Origin: Polytrichum commune
Lineage: Eukaryota > Streptophyta > Polytrichopsida > Polytrichales > Polytrichaceae
Direction of reading: 5' to 3'
NCBI GenBank assembly: GCA_950295325.1
Contig: OX485803.1
Coordinates: 3,782,001 to 3,846,000, forward strand
DNA length: 64,000 nucleotides
This document shows, one piece after another, positions 30,642 through 43,489 of this stretch. The translations under genes and the position numbers were made by a program. The stretch's first letter is position 1; each line of letters opens with the position of its first letter. Below the pieces are notes generated by a model that was not told where the DNA came from, made no database searches, and saw only the letters and a list, made by a program, of their open reading frames with translations.

Positions 30642-31985
30642 TCAAATGTTGAAGATGGTAGCCCAATCTTCAACTTCAAGCCCATAAAGAGAGACCCGCA
30701 TAAGAGCATCAAGGGTCTTCAAGTTCAACCTATTGCGCAAGTGGCTTTTCATTGCGTTTTGTTTGGAATATCCTCTCTCAAAACTAGCTCTACTTGATGG
30801 AATGAGTATAACTTTCTGCCAAAGTTTCATAAGTTTAGGCCAATTTGTGTGTCATTCCAAATAGCTACCACATATGCACCAAGCCTCAAATATCCTTTTG
30901 TTCTCACACTCATGTCGAAGTGTTACCGTAAATTTTAGGATTTCTCCCTTACACATGTCATTTTCTTCTTCATTGTATTAAAACTTCAGCAATGTCCTTT
31001 CGAGCCACAATTCAGTATTTGTGATTCGGTCACTATCGTCGCTTGAATTATTACGAGGGCTGAAATTTTGGTTGCATTGAATATTAGGAGGTTTCGACAA
31101 TGATTATTCAAAGCATGATCAATTCTTTGCACATAAGATGCACCCAATAATATGCATTGTTATAGTTCATTGGGCCCATTAGTTGTCAATGTATGAATAG
31201 TCCAATCTCTTGTATTGTTTTCATAACTCAACGGAAGATTTCTTGCAAATTCCCTCAAGAAAATTCTCAGATTCTTACTTGTACAATCAAACATAGGTCC
31301 ATTTTTGGATTAAAAATGACGTGATAAAATTAAAATAGTGACATTGATGGTTGCACTAATAGTTTTGATATCAACCATATCATATTCAAATTTGATATTC
31401 AATTTATTCAAATTTTGTAAAACATCTACATGCAAGTTCAAGTAGAAATGAAATTAAAAAGAGCACATGATCTCATACCAATGCGGCTCTTCATCTCTGA
31501 ATAATTCCAATAACGCCGGCATGCATTGTCGTAAGTGGGTTATGACATTACCTTGAGAAAGCCACCATACTGCATGAATTTATAAAACCACTATATAATC
31601 TTCTTCAAATACATCCTTCAACAATTGTTTTAGCTCGTTGCATCGATTTGTACTACGGCCCACCCACTCATAAATTCTTTTGGCAAAACGAACCAACATT
31701 TGAAACTTTGGAAAAACTCTAGTTGTATCTCATGTAGCTAAAGTTTCATGATGCACAATGCAATGCACACTTATGAAAGTTGGAACCTCTGCACGCATTC
31801 TATCCAGTAGTCTTGTACGGTGTCCTGTCATACTAGAAGCCCGAGCAGTAGCTAAAGCTACTTGTTTGAGAGGCATCCAATGCATTTTCTCCAATAGTCC
31901 AACTACAATCTCATACATAGATTCTATTGTACCATCTCAAAGAGCCAAAAGCTCAATTTGTTTTATAACATGAGGTCCTATACAC
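30642..31985 (-). pseudogene. hAT transposase pseudogene 2 (ZNF862/HAT-dimerisation type)
   Basis: On the minus strand, 31985-31730 contains a stretch with ATARASSMTGHRTRLL and VPTFISVHCIVHHETLA. This matches the family pattern of D/A-SVMTG followed by IHC.AH...LA in hAT transposases. At 30830-30642 lies SSRASFERGYSKQNAMKSHL then RLNLKTLDALMRVSL, the hAT C-terminal dimerisation motif (SCERGFS..N.IK..LR..L....L..LM...). The middle is broken by stops and frame changes. It belongs to a different hAT lineage from the copy at 10708-12065. Transposon ends were not found. Confidence 0.75.
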
Positions 31986-34604
31986 ACTACCCAAAAAACT
32001 AGGGATTCCTTCAACATGATCCATTTGACACATTGTCATCTAAGACCTTCCAAATCCATCAAATATTTTAGGGTTAAAATGGTCAATTTGACACACATGT
32101 CACATAAATTGAGGTTTTAGCTTGCTAATGTACATGTCAACAACGTAATATTGAAATTATTTTTATAGTCTACTAAAATATGTGGGTATTTCTTTGTTCA
32201 CTTCTTAGTGAAGCACAGTGGTACTTGCCAAGGCTTGTAGTTATGAACGAACACCAAAAAGACATGTGTATGAGGCATGTATGATGAGATTGGACTACAT
32301 GCTTGAAATGACTAAAGATTTGAATGACTATTAGATGTAAAATATGCAAACTTGATTTGATTTCCTTTGTTAATCAAACACCGATAATTGAGCATTTTGT
32401 GGTAAGAATGGATCTAAAATGAACATTGACTAAAAAAACCACATTTGTGAATTGTTTTTGACCATGTGCTTACAGTTTATTATCTACTCTACACTCAAAA
32501 GTCAACGCAAGGGGGGGACCTAGATATTCATTTAAAGAACTATTGGGGAACCATCACTCATGCACTAAATTTGAGAATCATAACAACATCAAGGAAGGTC
32601 CAATTTTGAATATGATTTGTGTTGAAGCTTTATCATAGATTTGCCAGTGCAATAGAGCCTATCAATGCTTCATTATGGTTTGTACAAGATGGAGAACATG
32701 AATAACTAACCGAACCTACAATTGTCAACACCCGCACACCTTAGAGCTCCACCGTAAGCCCTACACGGGTTGGAGGCTTCAAATGCTTCAGATCCCTCAT
32801 ATTCCAACCTTCGCAGTATTTGAGGACAACTTGATAAAATGTGTACCTATGTAAATGACAGATTGTGGGCATCCTAGTTAGCATCAACTCATAACTAGTC
32901 CACACATATTGATATGGGTTACCAATGAACGGTTTCTACCAACATTGATTATATCCAATGGTTCTCACTGACCAAATTGGAGCTAAATGTGACCCATGCT
33001 TGTAGGAGCCGTTCATTGGTGGCCCACACCAGTAAGTGTAAGTGGGCTATCACCTTGTGAATTGTGGTGATCTACTGGAGAGTGATCATTAAATTATGGA
33101 TTCATATGTCTGTAATTGCCAGATTGCACCTCTCATTTATTAAGGCCCAACAAATTGAAACCTAAATTAGACACTATTTTGTACAAGGCTCCAAACTTCA
33201 ATCTAATTAAGTGACTGCTCATGCAGACACATGCCATGGCCCATGCATGTGTTTCATGTCCTTGAAAGGAAATCTCGGTGTCTATGCCAACTTTTGTGAG
33301 AAGAACATACTCCTCTGGTAAGATGAATTCACGGAAGTGCAAACTCAATTTCATGATTTTAGAAACCAATTTAGCAATAGGTTCTACCAATTTCATTGGA
33401 ATCATGAATGAAGTTCACTATACAGATAATCAATCTAACATGAACTTTCAACCAATTTCACTACATGTTGTGAACGGTTTCATGATTTGGTACCCTTCTC
33501 ACAACTGCACTTCATCAATTCCATGAACTGCATAACTTCATTTCACAATGAATGTGTATACCATGTATAAGATTCTCCTAATCGCTCCCCATGACTAGCT
33601 CTACCAAAAGTTTGATTTATGGGGATTGACTTCTCTTATCCAACATTAGGCCATGTCTGCAATGATAACTTGTACATCATCATGAATGTGACCTATTAAT
33701 CTCAAATTAGTATTCTGACACTCTCAAATCCACGAGATTGCGCACTCCAACTATATTGGGTTTGTGTTGTGCTTCGATGTAGAATTATCGAAGACCATAG
33801 AAGAACCAACATTGTTTGCTTCCGGCTTTGAGATATTGTAATGAAAGACCAAAGAGAATTTGATGTCAAGGCTAGAGGCTTCCAAGTAAACACAAAACAA
33901 AGAGGAACCAATGAACAACGTGAAGGCAAAGAATGCGAATCGAGGAGGCGGGAAGTTGAGAACATGAAAACTATAGAGTGCGAAAATATTTATGAAATTG
34001 GTTTGCAAGATTCATGAAGTTGCTAGAGGTAAAGGTCCACTATCATGAACTTGACGTGTGCTACATGTCAAGTCGGTTTAGAAGACTCATGAACTAATTT
34101 AGAAGGTTCATGAAATTGGTAAAATACTCCACTAACATTGGTTGGAATGTTCGTGAACTACCTTGGAACCTTCATTTGTGAAGTCATCTTACCAAATGAG
34201 TAATTAAAGAGGTTCCTGATTGGAATCTCGTGTCTAAGCTTATAACCTATTAAAATTTGCCACTCCCCCAAGCTAGAGCTCTGGCACTTGCAACAAAACC
34301 AACACACTTTAGCATAGGTATAATATGGTTGGGGCGAACCAACCCCTACACCGGTTCCTTGGAGACAAGGGTTTTGGCATCCAACAAGGAACGAATGTGT
34401 GGGTTGGTTTGCTCAAATTGGTATAATATGAGTGACCCTTTCAAGTGACTTGTGAGTGCACATATTCGAAGTATGTTGTACCCTTGAATCCAATGATTAT
34501 CGATTTCTACAAATAAGAAACCTAGCAAAAAGAGATGTTAATTTGATGACTTGAGCGTGGATTATACAACAACAAACTAGCAATCCCCCAAGCACATAAC
34601 ATTA
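31986..34604. other. No recognisable gene
   Basis: AT-rich sequence. A weak inverted repeat pairs ccaatgaacggtttctacca (32931-32950) with tgtaggagccgttcattgg (33001-33019). Repeated ttcatgaa-like words occur around 33350-34180. No coding or transposon ends can be supported. Confidence 0.4.
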
Positions 34605-34750
34605 TTGAGCAGTGTGCATTCGTTCATGTGGACCCTAAGAATATAACTATGGGATGCCGTAGCTAGTGCACATTTAGACTGGATTTGCACTAGTTGCGGC
34701 ATCCATGGTTATATTCTTGGGACCCATATGAACAAACACACACTACTTGA
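34605..34750. repeat. Foldback hairpin (two 65-bp arms, 15-bp loop)
   Basis: The arm 34605-34670 and the arm 34686-34750 are reverse complements at roughly 80 percent over about 65 bp, including TGCACTAG..GCGGCATCC-like and TTATATTCTT blocks. The spacer is about 15 bp. It could be a foldback MITE or a young miRNA-like precursor. Confidence 0.75.
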
Positions 34751-35908
34751 TGATGTCACGCAAGAGCATGCAAGAAAGTTTGTGGATTAGGGAGTTAGTA
34801 TCACAATTAGGGTAGAGGGTGCTAAATCCTTTCCCCTTCTGAAAATTGCATCTATAAACTATGCACGCCTCCTAGACCTATAACTGAGCAAACTTTAGCC
34901 GCCTTTTTGCGTTTTGGGAGAAAATTGGAGTGTTTGTTTGGGGCAAAAGCGGAGGCAATTTGGGAGGAGTGTCGGGACATTATTGGACAAAAGCTAGGAT
35001 GGACTACTTATGTGTTTTATTGGCAATTTAAGTAGGATTAATATAAGGTTTCTGAAATTGAATGAAGCGGGGTTGATTTTGGGCCCAAAAATGGATGCGG
35101 TTGGGAGTCTTGTCCGGTGGGAAAAGTGATGGTTAGGGGGGGATTCAGGTAGCTAGGGGTAAGTCACTTAGAATATGACTAGTATACTCCTATCTTGTGG
35201 GTTTTTTTTTTTTTTTTAAAAAATCCCCTACCATCTTTAAGCCAAGTGGTAAGCCAACCATGAAACCCACTAATCCACGGGGGCTCCAGAAATAAGCTAA
35301 AATTGATCAACTTGATCAAAGTCGATTGCAAAAAATAATTGTAACATGGATGGATGAGAGGAATCACTAGTATGCAACAATCCCCTCTCGTTAAAAAAAA
35401 AACCATGACAACTTGGGGGTTTTGTCACGTCTAGGTAAACCCCAAACATTGTGAATTAAAGGGCCCTTATAAACAAAGACTTCCCCTATAGATTAAAGGC
35501 CAACTCAACTCATTCCAATGAAATCTCCCTATAGTCTTTCAATTTACAGAGTCATGGCATCATCTAGATTCACTTATTTAAAAGCTACGATAATTCGCTA
35601 CGAGGTGATGTAGAGACTGCAAATCTATGTAACAATATGTAAGGCACCGCATGTTTAGACAGACCGAGTTCATTACTAAGTTAGACTGTTGTGTGCTTGA
35701 ACCCTAGTAGGTGAGCCTTGCGCCAGCTGATTTCATGGCTCGAGAAGAGGAGTTGGCAATCATAGTGGTTGCAGGTCTGTGCAGGTCCAGCCTTCCTTAT
35801 CAAGCATCCTGTGACCACTGACAGAAGTAAGTATTGAAGTGTACTCTGGAAAATCATGGGATGCCTTCTGGTCCATGAGTTTCGGCCGCCAACCAGTAGG
35901 ATTGTGGG
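34751..35908. other. No recognisable gene
   Basis: Contains a poly-T run near 35202-35217 and a block around 35483 (cccctatagattaaaggcc) related to interiors of the MITEs at 1544 and 10104. No gene. Confidence 0.4.
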
Positions 35909-35910
35909 GC

Positions 35911-36520
35911 CTAGAACACACACTTGTCATTTGACACATACACTGGCCACACCAAGATGTCCAGTCAGCTCGACCGGTGTGGACCCTCCCCCCCCTGGAT
36001 CATGGGCTGGCCATCCATGCGCCCATTCATGGCACTGGGGACACCGTCCCAAAGGCTCTTGACCAGATGGATGCAGAGGGGGAGCCCGCCATCCAACCAT
36101 CTATGGGTCTTTGGGACGGTGTCCCTAATGCCCTAGATGGGCACCTAGATGATTGGCCCATGATCCTGGGTGTTCCGTACCGGCAAGGCTAGCTGGGCCT
36201 CGGCTGGACCCCCCGGTGTGACCAGTGTAGCATGACCCCATTTATATGTGTCGAATCCAATTTAGGATGGTCCAAGACGACCCTAGATGGTCGAAGATGG
36301 TCCTAAACTACCGGAGGATAGTGGAGTGGTTGGCGGTTCGATTGCCGGCCATGAAATCGTCTCTCTACTTGACGGAAGATTAGCCAGGAGGTCAAGTGCC
36401 TCTTGTGTTCAAAACATAAATAAAATAATAATGAATAAGTAAAGTTTATGAAATTGTAGATTGGACTTGACATTCGTAAATCGGGTCATGTCAAATGGCA
36501 AGTGTGTTCTAGGACCGTAT
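35911..36520. mobile_element. Non-autonomous element with about 28-bp TIRs
   Basis: The left end GGCCTAGAACACACACTTGT continues CATTTGACA. The right end is its complement (TGTCAAATGGCAAGTGTGTT then CTAGGACC). Length is about 610 bp with a GC-rich interior. The plus-strand ORFs inside are not recognised. I see no clear target duplication, so the superfamily is open. Confidence 0.6.
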
Positions 36521-36639
36521 TTTTTGCCAGTGCTAGTAGGATCTTTGGGCCTCAAAGAACGTACTATTTGAGCTACACTTGACATGTTTTGGTCATTCCC
36601 ACAACTGTTGGATGGATTGGCACCACTAACACAATCGGT

Positions 36640-36843
36640 GAAAATTTTGTGGTCGGAAGTCGTGTCGCAATTTTGTGGTAAAAATCTTCAGTATAAATAC
36701 ACGACTCCATTTTCTAGGATGTTGTTAGTACATCTACATAATTTTTTTTCTTCTCTCTATAAATTTCTTGCATAAAGGGAGTTTCATTTCATAGTGACCC
36801 ATGCATGTCATTTAGGTTTCCAATGAAGAGTCCACCCCCAAAG
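36640..36843. mobile_element. Partial MULE-type element (one end), family of 54020-54746
   Basis: The segment ending CAATGAAGAGTCCACCCCC matches, in reverse, the left part of the elements at 54020 and 61684, including ctctataaatttcttg and catttaggtttccaatg. The other end is not present. Confidence 0.55.
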
Positions 36844-37270
36844 ATTTGCCTTGCCTAAATGGCTCATTTCTTGAAACAACCATGGGAATTTATGTAGGTT
36901 GCATATGAATATGTTATTGTTGAAAAAAACTTATGTAAAATTGTTATAGTTTTTCATGTCCATGAATATTTTTTTAAAGTTTCCAAGATATTTAACATGC
37001 CTTGAAGTATATATTAGGCTTTTACTTTTTGTTATTACCTTAGGCTTTGCAAACCTAAAAGAGTTGCGGGAACACATGACTAGGAGCTTACAAAGTGATC
37101 ATATATGTGTATGCAATTCAAAACGACCACATGTTTTGACACAAATTTGTGAAAAATACCATGTTCTTGAGCCATATCACTAGGGTGTAAAAGTGAATGC
37201 CCAAATGGTCCTTTCAAATGACATGAAGTTGGTTTGTGTAAAAGCCAAGAATTAATATTTATGTTTATTC

Positions 37271-37581
37271 CTCGGGGGGTTCACTCCCTCTTATATTTTG
37301 CATACACGTGCGTTCGGGACCTATTTATTGGGGGGCTATTTACCTTGCAGAAAATATTGTAAGGTATGGTATTTTTCAAAATAAAGGTGTGATGGTATTT
37401 TACATGTAATCCTTTTTCACTATTTATATGTGATGGTATTTTACATGAAATCCTTTTTCATTATTTTAAAACCCCCTATATTATATGTAATTTTTTTACA
37501 AAATTTATCTACAATGAATATATTAGACCCTATTTTTTATCGCACGTTGTTCTACGATTTTTCGCCAGTGAACCCCCCGAG
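37271..37581. mobile_element. hAT-type MITE with 8-bp duplication
   Basis: This 311-bp element has perfect 15-bp inverted ends CTCGGGGGGTTCACT / AGTGAACCCCCCGAG and an exact 8-bp duplication GTTTATTC (37263-37270 and 37582-37589). Its ends and subterminal blocks (tatattttgcat, tatcgcacgt) match the larger element at 7233-8545. Confidence 0.9.
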
Positions 37582-37589
37582 GTTTATTC

Positions 37590-38690
37590 AGACAAACCAC
37601 TAGTCCAAAAGTAATAAGGGATGCACTTGTGGGGACAAAAAAATCAAATGACAATAGTAAAAGCAATAACAATAACAACCACAACTTTGAATGTTTGTAT
37701 TCCATGTTTCCCAACCACCATATTTGTGTGGTTTTGCAATCTAGTGCACATCATCTTGGCTAATGAAAATTTCCAAAATCATGCATAAATCTAAATATAT
37801 TTAAATCCTAGTTCAAGCATGTTTTAGACACCATAATCCTTCTAGTGAATTTATAGGACATAAAAATATGAAGCTTCTTACATCTCTTGGAGCCAAACCA
37901 CGAGTCACTCAAACCTCACTTTGATCAAATAGTCCCAAACCATGAATTTATGAGAATTAACACAAAGTCATCCAAGTTTTCTTGATGCTCAAATTATCAT
38001 ACACAAAGAGTGGTGTCAGGCTTTCAAAAACAATCTTTCTAGCTTGTCCTACTAGGATGGGCCAGCGACGAAGGTTGAACAATTGCAGCAAGTGGACTGT
38101 ATACAGTGTGCCTGTGGCCCTCACTAATACTCCTCCACAAAATATTAATGGCCGCATGCCAAAGGCTCTTTGTAGGGCCAAAGGGCTTTAGCAAGCGCTC
38201 TTTGTAGGCAAGGCTTTAGCTCTCTCTCTTTGTTGGGCTTTGACCATGTCCTATACGGACGGTCGGGCGCAACTTGGTGATAATCAATAGAAGGCCGCCT
38301 ATTAATTAAAATTAATTAAGACAATGGCATAGAGTAATTCTTGTCGGAACTTTTAAATAATGGGAATCCGCTTTTGGATTGGGGATTAACGTGGACTCCT
38401 GATGAACCGAAGAGGGCCAAGCTAGCCTTGCATAAGCCGATCCAGGATTTAGGATAGCGGCTTTCATACAAATATCCTATTCTAGATCCTATGATTCTCT
38501 CAAAATTTGAGAAGTGGGAAATGGAGGTCCCAAAATTCTTCACCAACTTTCAAAATAGGCTCCGATCCATGATGAGCTAACGAGCTCTTAATCAAAAGTT
38601 TTCTAAAAGGAAGGACAAAATCCATGGTTTCGTCCCTCTTTTGGGGACTTCATAGAGAATTCTACTCTATATCACAATGGCTTGAACTTA
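37590..38690. other. No recognisable gene
   Basis: Anonymous AT-rich sequence. The short ORFs resemble nothing known. Confidence 0.4.
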
Positions 38691-40079
38691 GGGGTTGTTT
38701 ACACCATGGACCATGAAGTAGTCTCAAGGCCCTGCAAGATATGTAATTGGTTGTTGAAGTCGTCTTGGGACCACTTCGATTTAGGGCCGGTATACACTAT
38801 GGACCATGAAGTTGTCCCAGGGCAATGTAAGATCGTTGATTGGTTGCTGAACTCGTCCCGGGACAACTTCGGTTTACACTAGAGAAAAAATGCTAGAGGG
38901 ACCATGGAGGTTGAGGTCTCCAAAATATAAAATTTTAAACCTAATAAATGCACTGACATGATCCAACGGGTTTTGCGTTGAGAGAGGCAAGAAAGGTGGT
39001 CTGGTAGGAAACGACAAGGGCCCATGACAAAGAAATGCCATTTTAATAAACTTTGAATGAATTTTTTTTGGGGATTGTGTGTGATATGGCAGCTGCACGG
39101 GTAGATCACTCCATTGTCAAGTTGAACACCACGTGCGGCCAAAAAAAATCTTCTTTTGGTAAGTTGCACCACCAAAATGGGTCAAAATTTTATCAAATGT
39201 TTTTCATGAGTAGATATACATAGTACCTATGATATAGTTAAAAGTGGTAACTAAATTTGATGATTTGTTTTTTTCATAAAACATACCATTTCTAACTATA
39301 ATGACACAGAATTGAACTAAAACAATTACTAAAAAAAATAAAGATGACTAATTTTTCAAAAAAGTATACAAAAGATACTATCAATGGTTATGTATATGTA
39401 GAAAAAATATCATAAATTTTAAAATTATATATGGCATGTAATATAGGGGTAGCAAACTTTGTCCGCACGTGGTGTCAACTTGACAATGAAGTGACCTCCC
39501 CGTGGGCAGCTGCCATTCATTACAGAAAAACGATATAGTTCCAAAAACAAATATAATGGTATAATTTGAAAAACCAGTATAACATCTAAATCCCAAAAAA
39601 TAGGAAGACGTTAAATCAACTAAAATCAGTAAAACATTAAATGGATAGTAAAATGGTAAAATAAGAAAATTAAATAAAATTGAAAAAGTAGAACGTTAAA
39701 TTAAATTAAATTAAATTAGTACAACATTAAAGAATAATAAATACCATGAAGACAATAAAAATACAAATCACAATAAAAAATAAAACGTGAAATGAACTAA
39801 AATTTGTATATAAGGTTGTTGCATACAACATGCTCTCATTTCTCTTGTCAAGCTATTGTGGCATTGTGTAGTAGTCTAAATTTTTTTTTTGCAAGAATAG
39901 AGGATATATCACAGATGAAGAGTCACGTATAGAGTCACAAGGAGAGTGATCACATAATTCGTAAGATAGAAGATATGAAAATTTAATTTTTAAGGAGTAA
40001 ACTTCATCAATTTTGGAAATGTCGCATGATCCTAATCTGCTCCCTTAACCTTCTAGTGTATTTGAACATCCACCAATGT

Positions 40080-41240
40080 TCAATTTTTTAAAAGGTCAAC
40101 AAATGAATGAGCAACCTGAAGTAGTACGAACAACAAGAGCAATAATAATAATAACAACAGGAGCAACAACAACAATGAAAGCAATGCCAACATCAACAAC
40201 AAAATTTGTTCCCGATAATAAGAGAAGAAAAATAACAAAAGAATGACCGAAGAAGATAAAGAAGACGAAGAATGACATTATTGAAGTTGGTGAATCCAAA
40301 GACGAGGATGAAGAAGATACGGCGAGAATAAAATTGAGAAATTTTGAGGTACATCATCTCATTGCTATCCGAGGTGAGAGGGACAAAGATTCTACAAAAA
40401 CTGCAATTAAACAAAGTTTTTTTTCTTCAAAATAAACTACCTTTCAAATTTTTACATAAAAGGTAAATTAAATGCGGAAGTATCAGAGCATATGTGGACC
40501 GTATAATGAGATTGTAGAAGGCATTGAATTCGGATTCTCCCATATTCAGGGTCACGTACATGTAAGATTTCGAACCTTCAACCTATCCAATCTAATCTAA
40601 AATTTCACCGGTCCGACCGTTTAACCATTAATACCTTACACCTATTTCATTCAATATGATTTAGAATATCTATATTATGTGATTATTCTTTAATTATTAT
40701 ATTCAAAATTTAACATTATTTTTACAGACCACTATTATTGTTATGTTTCATGTATGTTTTTAAAAGCTTTTGATGTCATGTGCAAGTGTAAACACTTAGA
40801 TTAAATTGCACATTCTCTTAGTAGCTACAATAAAAGGTTTCAATTGTTCCTAGTTGTCTTGTAAAAATAAATATAAAAATATTTTAAAAGAATACATATT
40901 TGATAAGAGGGCAAATGAAGTTTTTGAATCAGATTGAGTGCAAAAATATAAATGGTTTAAAAAAAATGGACGAATGGCATGGGAGTAGAGCAAGTATTCA
41001 AAATTAGAATCCAATAAGTATAATGGAATCATTTGAAGACGATGTTATTCCATCTCCACCTATTTCCTATCAAACAATATTAGTTCTTATACTAACAACA
41101 TGTGGATCAAAAGACAAAAAAAAATCAAGAAAAAATCAAAAATTTATTAGCACATGTTGTCGGCAATTATGGAGCTATTCTTGCATCATTTCAAAAATCT
41201 AGTAATGTCCTAAAAAACATGAATAGAAAGTTTGTTGCTC
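40080..41240 (+). pseudogene. Harbinger Myb/trihelix-like protein remnant
   Basis: The plus-strand sequence at 40290-40400 encodes an acidic stretch and then NFEVHHLIAIRGE. At 40925-40985 it encodes QIECKN..GLKKMDEWHG. These recall the first and last helices of the Myb/SANT-trihelix DNA-binding domain (EV..LI.IR.E and CK.KW..LKK) found in the second protein of PIF/Harbinger elements, which helps the transposase bind DNA. Stops and poor continuity show it is dead. The assignment leans on its position beside the transposase. Confidence 0.4.
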
Positions 41241-41389
41241 TCTTAGATAAATTTTAGTTACAACTTTATTGTATCACTACCACCATCGCTATCCATATGT
41301 AGTATACTAGATCTATACCATATTTTGCAATGTCATAGACTTTATACTAGTATATTATGCATAACTATAGCTTCTCTAAGAATGTCATT

Positions 41390-42700
41390 TGCTTTATCAT
41401 TTTTTTAATAAAAATAAATATATTTCTACATCATTTATTTCGTCTAGAATTGGAGCGTCAACCCTCGCCAAAATCATTCTTTTCACTTCAACAAGGTCCG
41501 CTTTTTCTCCTCGCAATTCGTTTTTTTCTCGTAATTCTTCCTCAATAAATCTTATAATTAGTTTTTTTTCTGCTTCTAAAATCCAATCCTCTTCGATACC
41601 TTCATTGTTCACAATACATAAATTATGCAACACTATACATATAGTTATAATATCTGGCATATTTCTCAATGGTATCTCTGATCACTTCATTATCAGTCTC
41701 CATCTACCGTTTATTATACCAAATGTCAAATCTACACACATTCTAGTTGAAGACTGTATGAAATTCCAGTTTGTCTCTTTCCCGGACAATGCAATATTCC
41801 CACCTTTAAACGGATAGTACATACACGGCCACACCGGATATACAAAGCCTCTGACAAATTTATATGGCTGATATTTTTCCTCTATGCATGCCTGTCCGAT
41901 TTTTGTCACATGGATTACGACCCAGCCGTGTAAACTCATGCTCATCCGAATTCATAATCCTATAATATACAATTTGGGCCAACAATCCATTATAAAATTG
42001 CTAAGTGAAATAATTTCTTACAGTAATAATCTTCTCCGCCGACTACTAGAGCTAAAGCAAAAATATGCAGACTATTTATTGCCCCTATAGCGAAAGGTAT
42101 ACCGTGCAATTGTTTGAACCTTCTAGCTAAAATCCTAAACTACGATTCATCCGGAGTTTGTATAAAAACTAGCTGCAAGTGCTTCCTAACAACCCTACAT
42201 AATTCCCTCACTATTTTTGATAATGTGCTCTTATGAACTCCATACAAGTCTCTCATATTTTGCAGTCCATCGCCGCTACCTAACCTATGCAGTGATATTG
42301 CTACCCTTTCTTGCACGGGTACTCTAAATTAAAAATCAAGTTTCCTCTTTCTTCAAATACGGTCTCAACCTCTCACACAAAAATTTGAAAGTATTATATG
42401 TCACTTGAATTCGCAACCTAAACTCTCTCTCCGTCCACAATCCCAACAACAAGCGTTTTACAAATCTGGACATTCGTTCTTGACTCCATATATTTCTCTC
42501 TCTATGCACCATACTCTCATAAACCAAGCTCAAAATTGCAACCTTCTCCCACTCTCCTTGCAAAAGCATTGCTTGAATGTCCACAACATGCTTCACAAGC
42601 ATGTACAAACACATGTATAATCCTAAAAGCAAAACAAAGCTCCTCCTCCTCTCCTCCATTGCAACCGTGCTTACTAAAATTCAAAGTGAATACAAGCAAA
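41390..42700 (-). pseudogene. Harbinger (PIF) transposase pseudogene B
   Basis: On the minus strand from 42659 the reading includes the N-terminal region with ERMSRFVKRLL. A helix-turn-helix region near 42330-42200 reads RVAISLHRLGSGDG and STLSKIVRE. At about 42090 IGAINS stands where IGA-D is expected, so the first catalytic Asp is Asn. At 41760-41690 SSTRMCVDLTFGIINGRWR matches the family's third catalytic region (.E..FG..K.RWR), and a C-terminal NMPDIITICIVLHNL follows. Frame changes and stops break it into pieces. It is non-functional. Confidence 0.8.
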
Positions 42701-43489
42701 AACAAGAAGTGAGGTCAAGACAAGACTATCGAAGCCAAGAGAATCGTCAAAGTTGACTTTTTTTAGATTTCCATTTTTTGTGCATATATTTAAAAAATCA
42801 ACACCTTCACTTTTTGCTCCATGGTCTTTCCTCTTGGTCCACATTCATTTTACACCTAGTAAGGGGCCCATGGCTCTCAAAACTAATTTTTTATGAAATT
42901 GAACCATAGAATTCAGATCATGAACTCGGACCATTAACAAACGCCATCTTCCATGGACCGAATTAATGCTCCATAGTGTAAACCCGCCTTTATACCCAAA
43001 AAAAAAATGTCAGAGAGACCATGGAGTTCGAGGTCCCCAAAAGACATATTTTAAGGCCTACATTATCCACTGACATTATTCATTGGCCAATGAGATTTGC
43101 AGTGGGAGAGGCAAAACAAGTGCTCCGGCAGAAAAAAAGAGAAAAGGGCCCATGGCAGAGAAATGTTGTTAAAATAGTTTTTTAATGATTTCTTTTGGGA
43201 AGAGAAGATGAAGATAAGACAAGACAAGAGAGTGGTCATACTTGATTGTTTTAATTTTTAATTTTTCAATACTGCCCTTTTTGGGCATATATTTAAAAAA
43301 AAAATCAACACATTCATTTACTGGTGCACGGTCATTCGTCTTGGTCCACATTCGGTTTACACCCAGTGAGGGCCCAAGCGCTTTTGTGAATTGATTGTTT
43401 GAGAAATCGGACCATGGAAATTGGACCATGGAAAAAGGCCATCTTTCATGATCCGACGTCATGGTTCATGGTGTAAACCGGCCCTTACT

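Larger units (their letters stand above)
38691..43484. mobile_element. PIF/Harbinger element B, near full length, decayed
   Basis: The left end GGGGTTGTTTACACCATGG follows TTA (38688-38690). A second left end GGGCCGGTATACACTATGG at 38784 also follows TTA. The right end CATGGTGTAAACCGGCCC at 43484 is followed by TTA (43485-43487). TTA duplications and a DDE-4 transposase define PIF/Harbinger. The 38784 end matches the right end better, so the element may be 38784-43484, with the outer 93 bp a duplicated terminus. A further internal terminus near 42985 suggests a MITE joined at the right. A Myb/trihelix-like remnant (plus) and a transposase remnant (minus) converge inside it. Confidence 0.8.
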
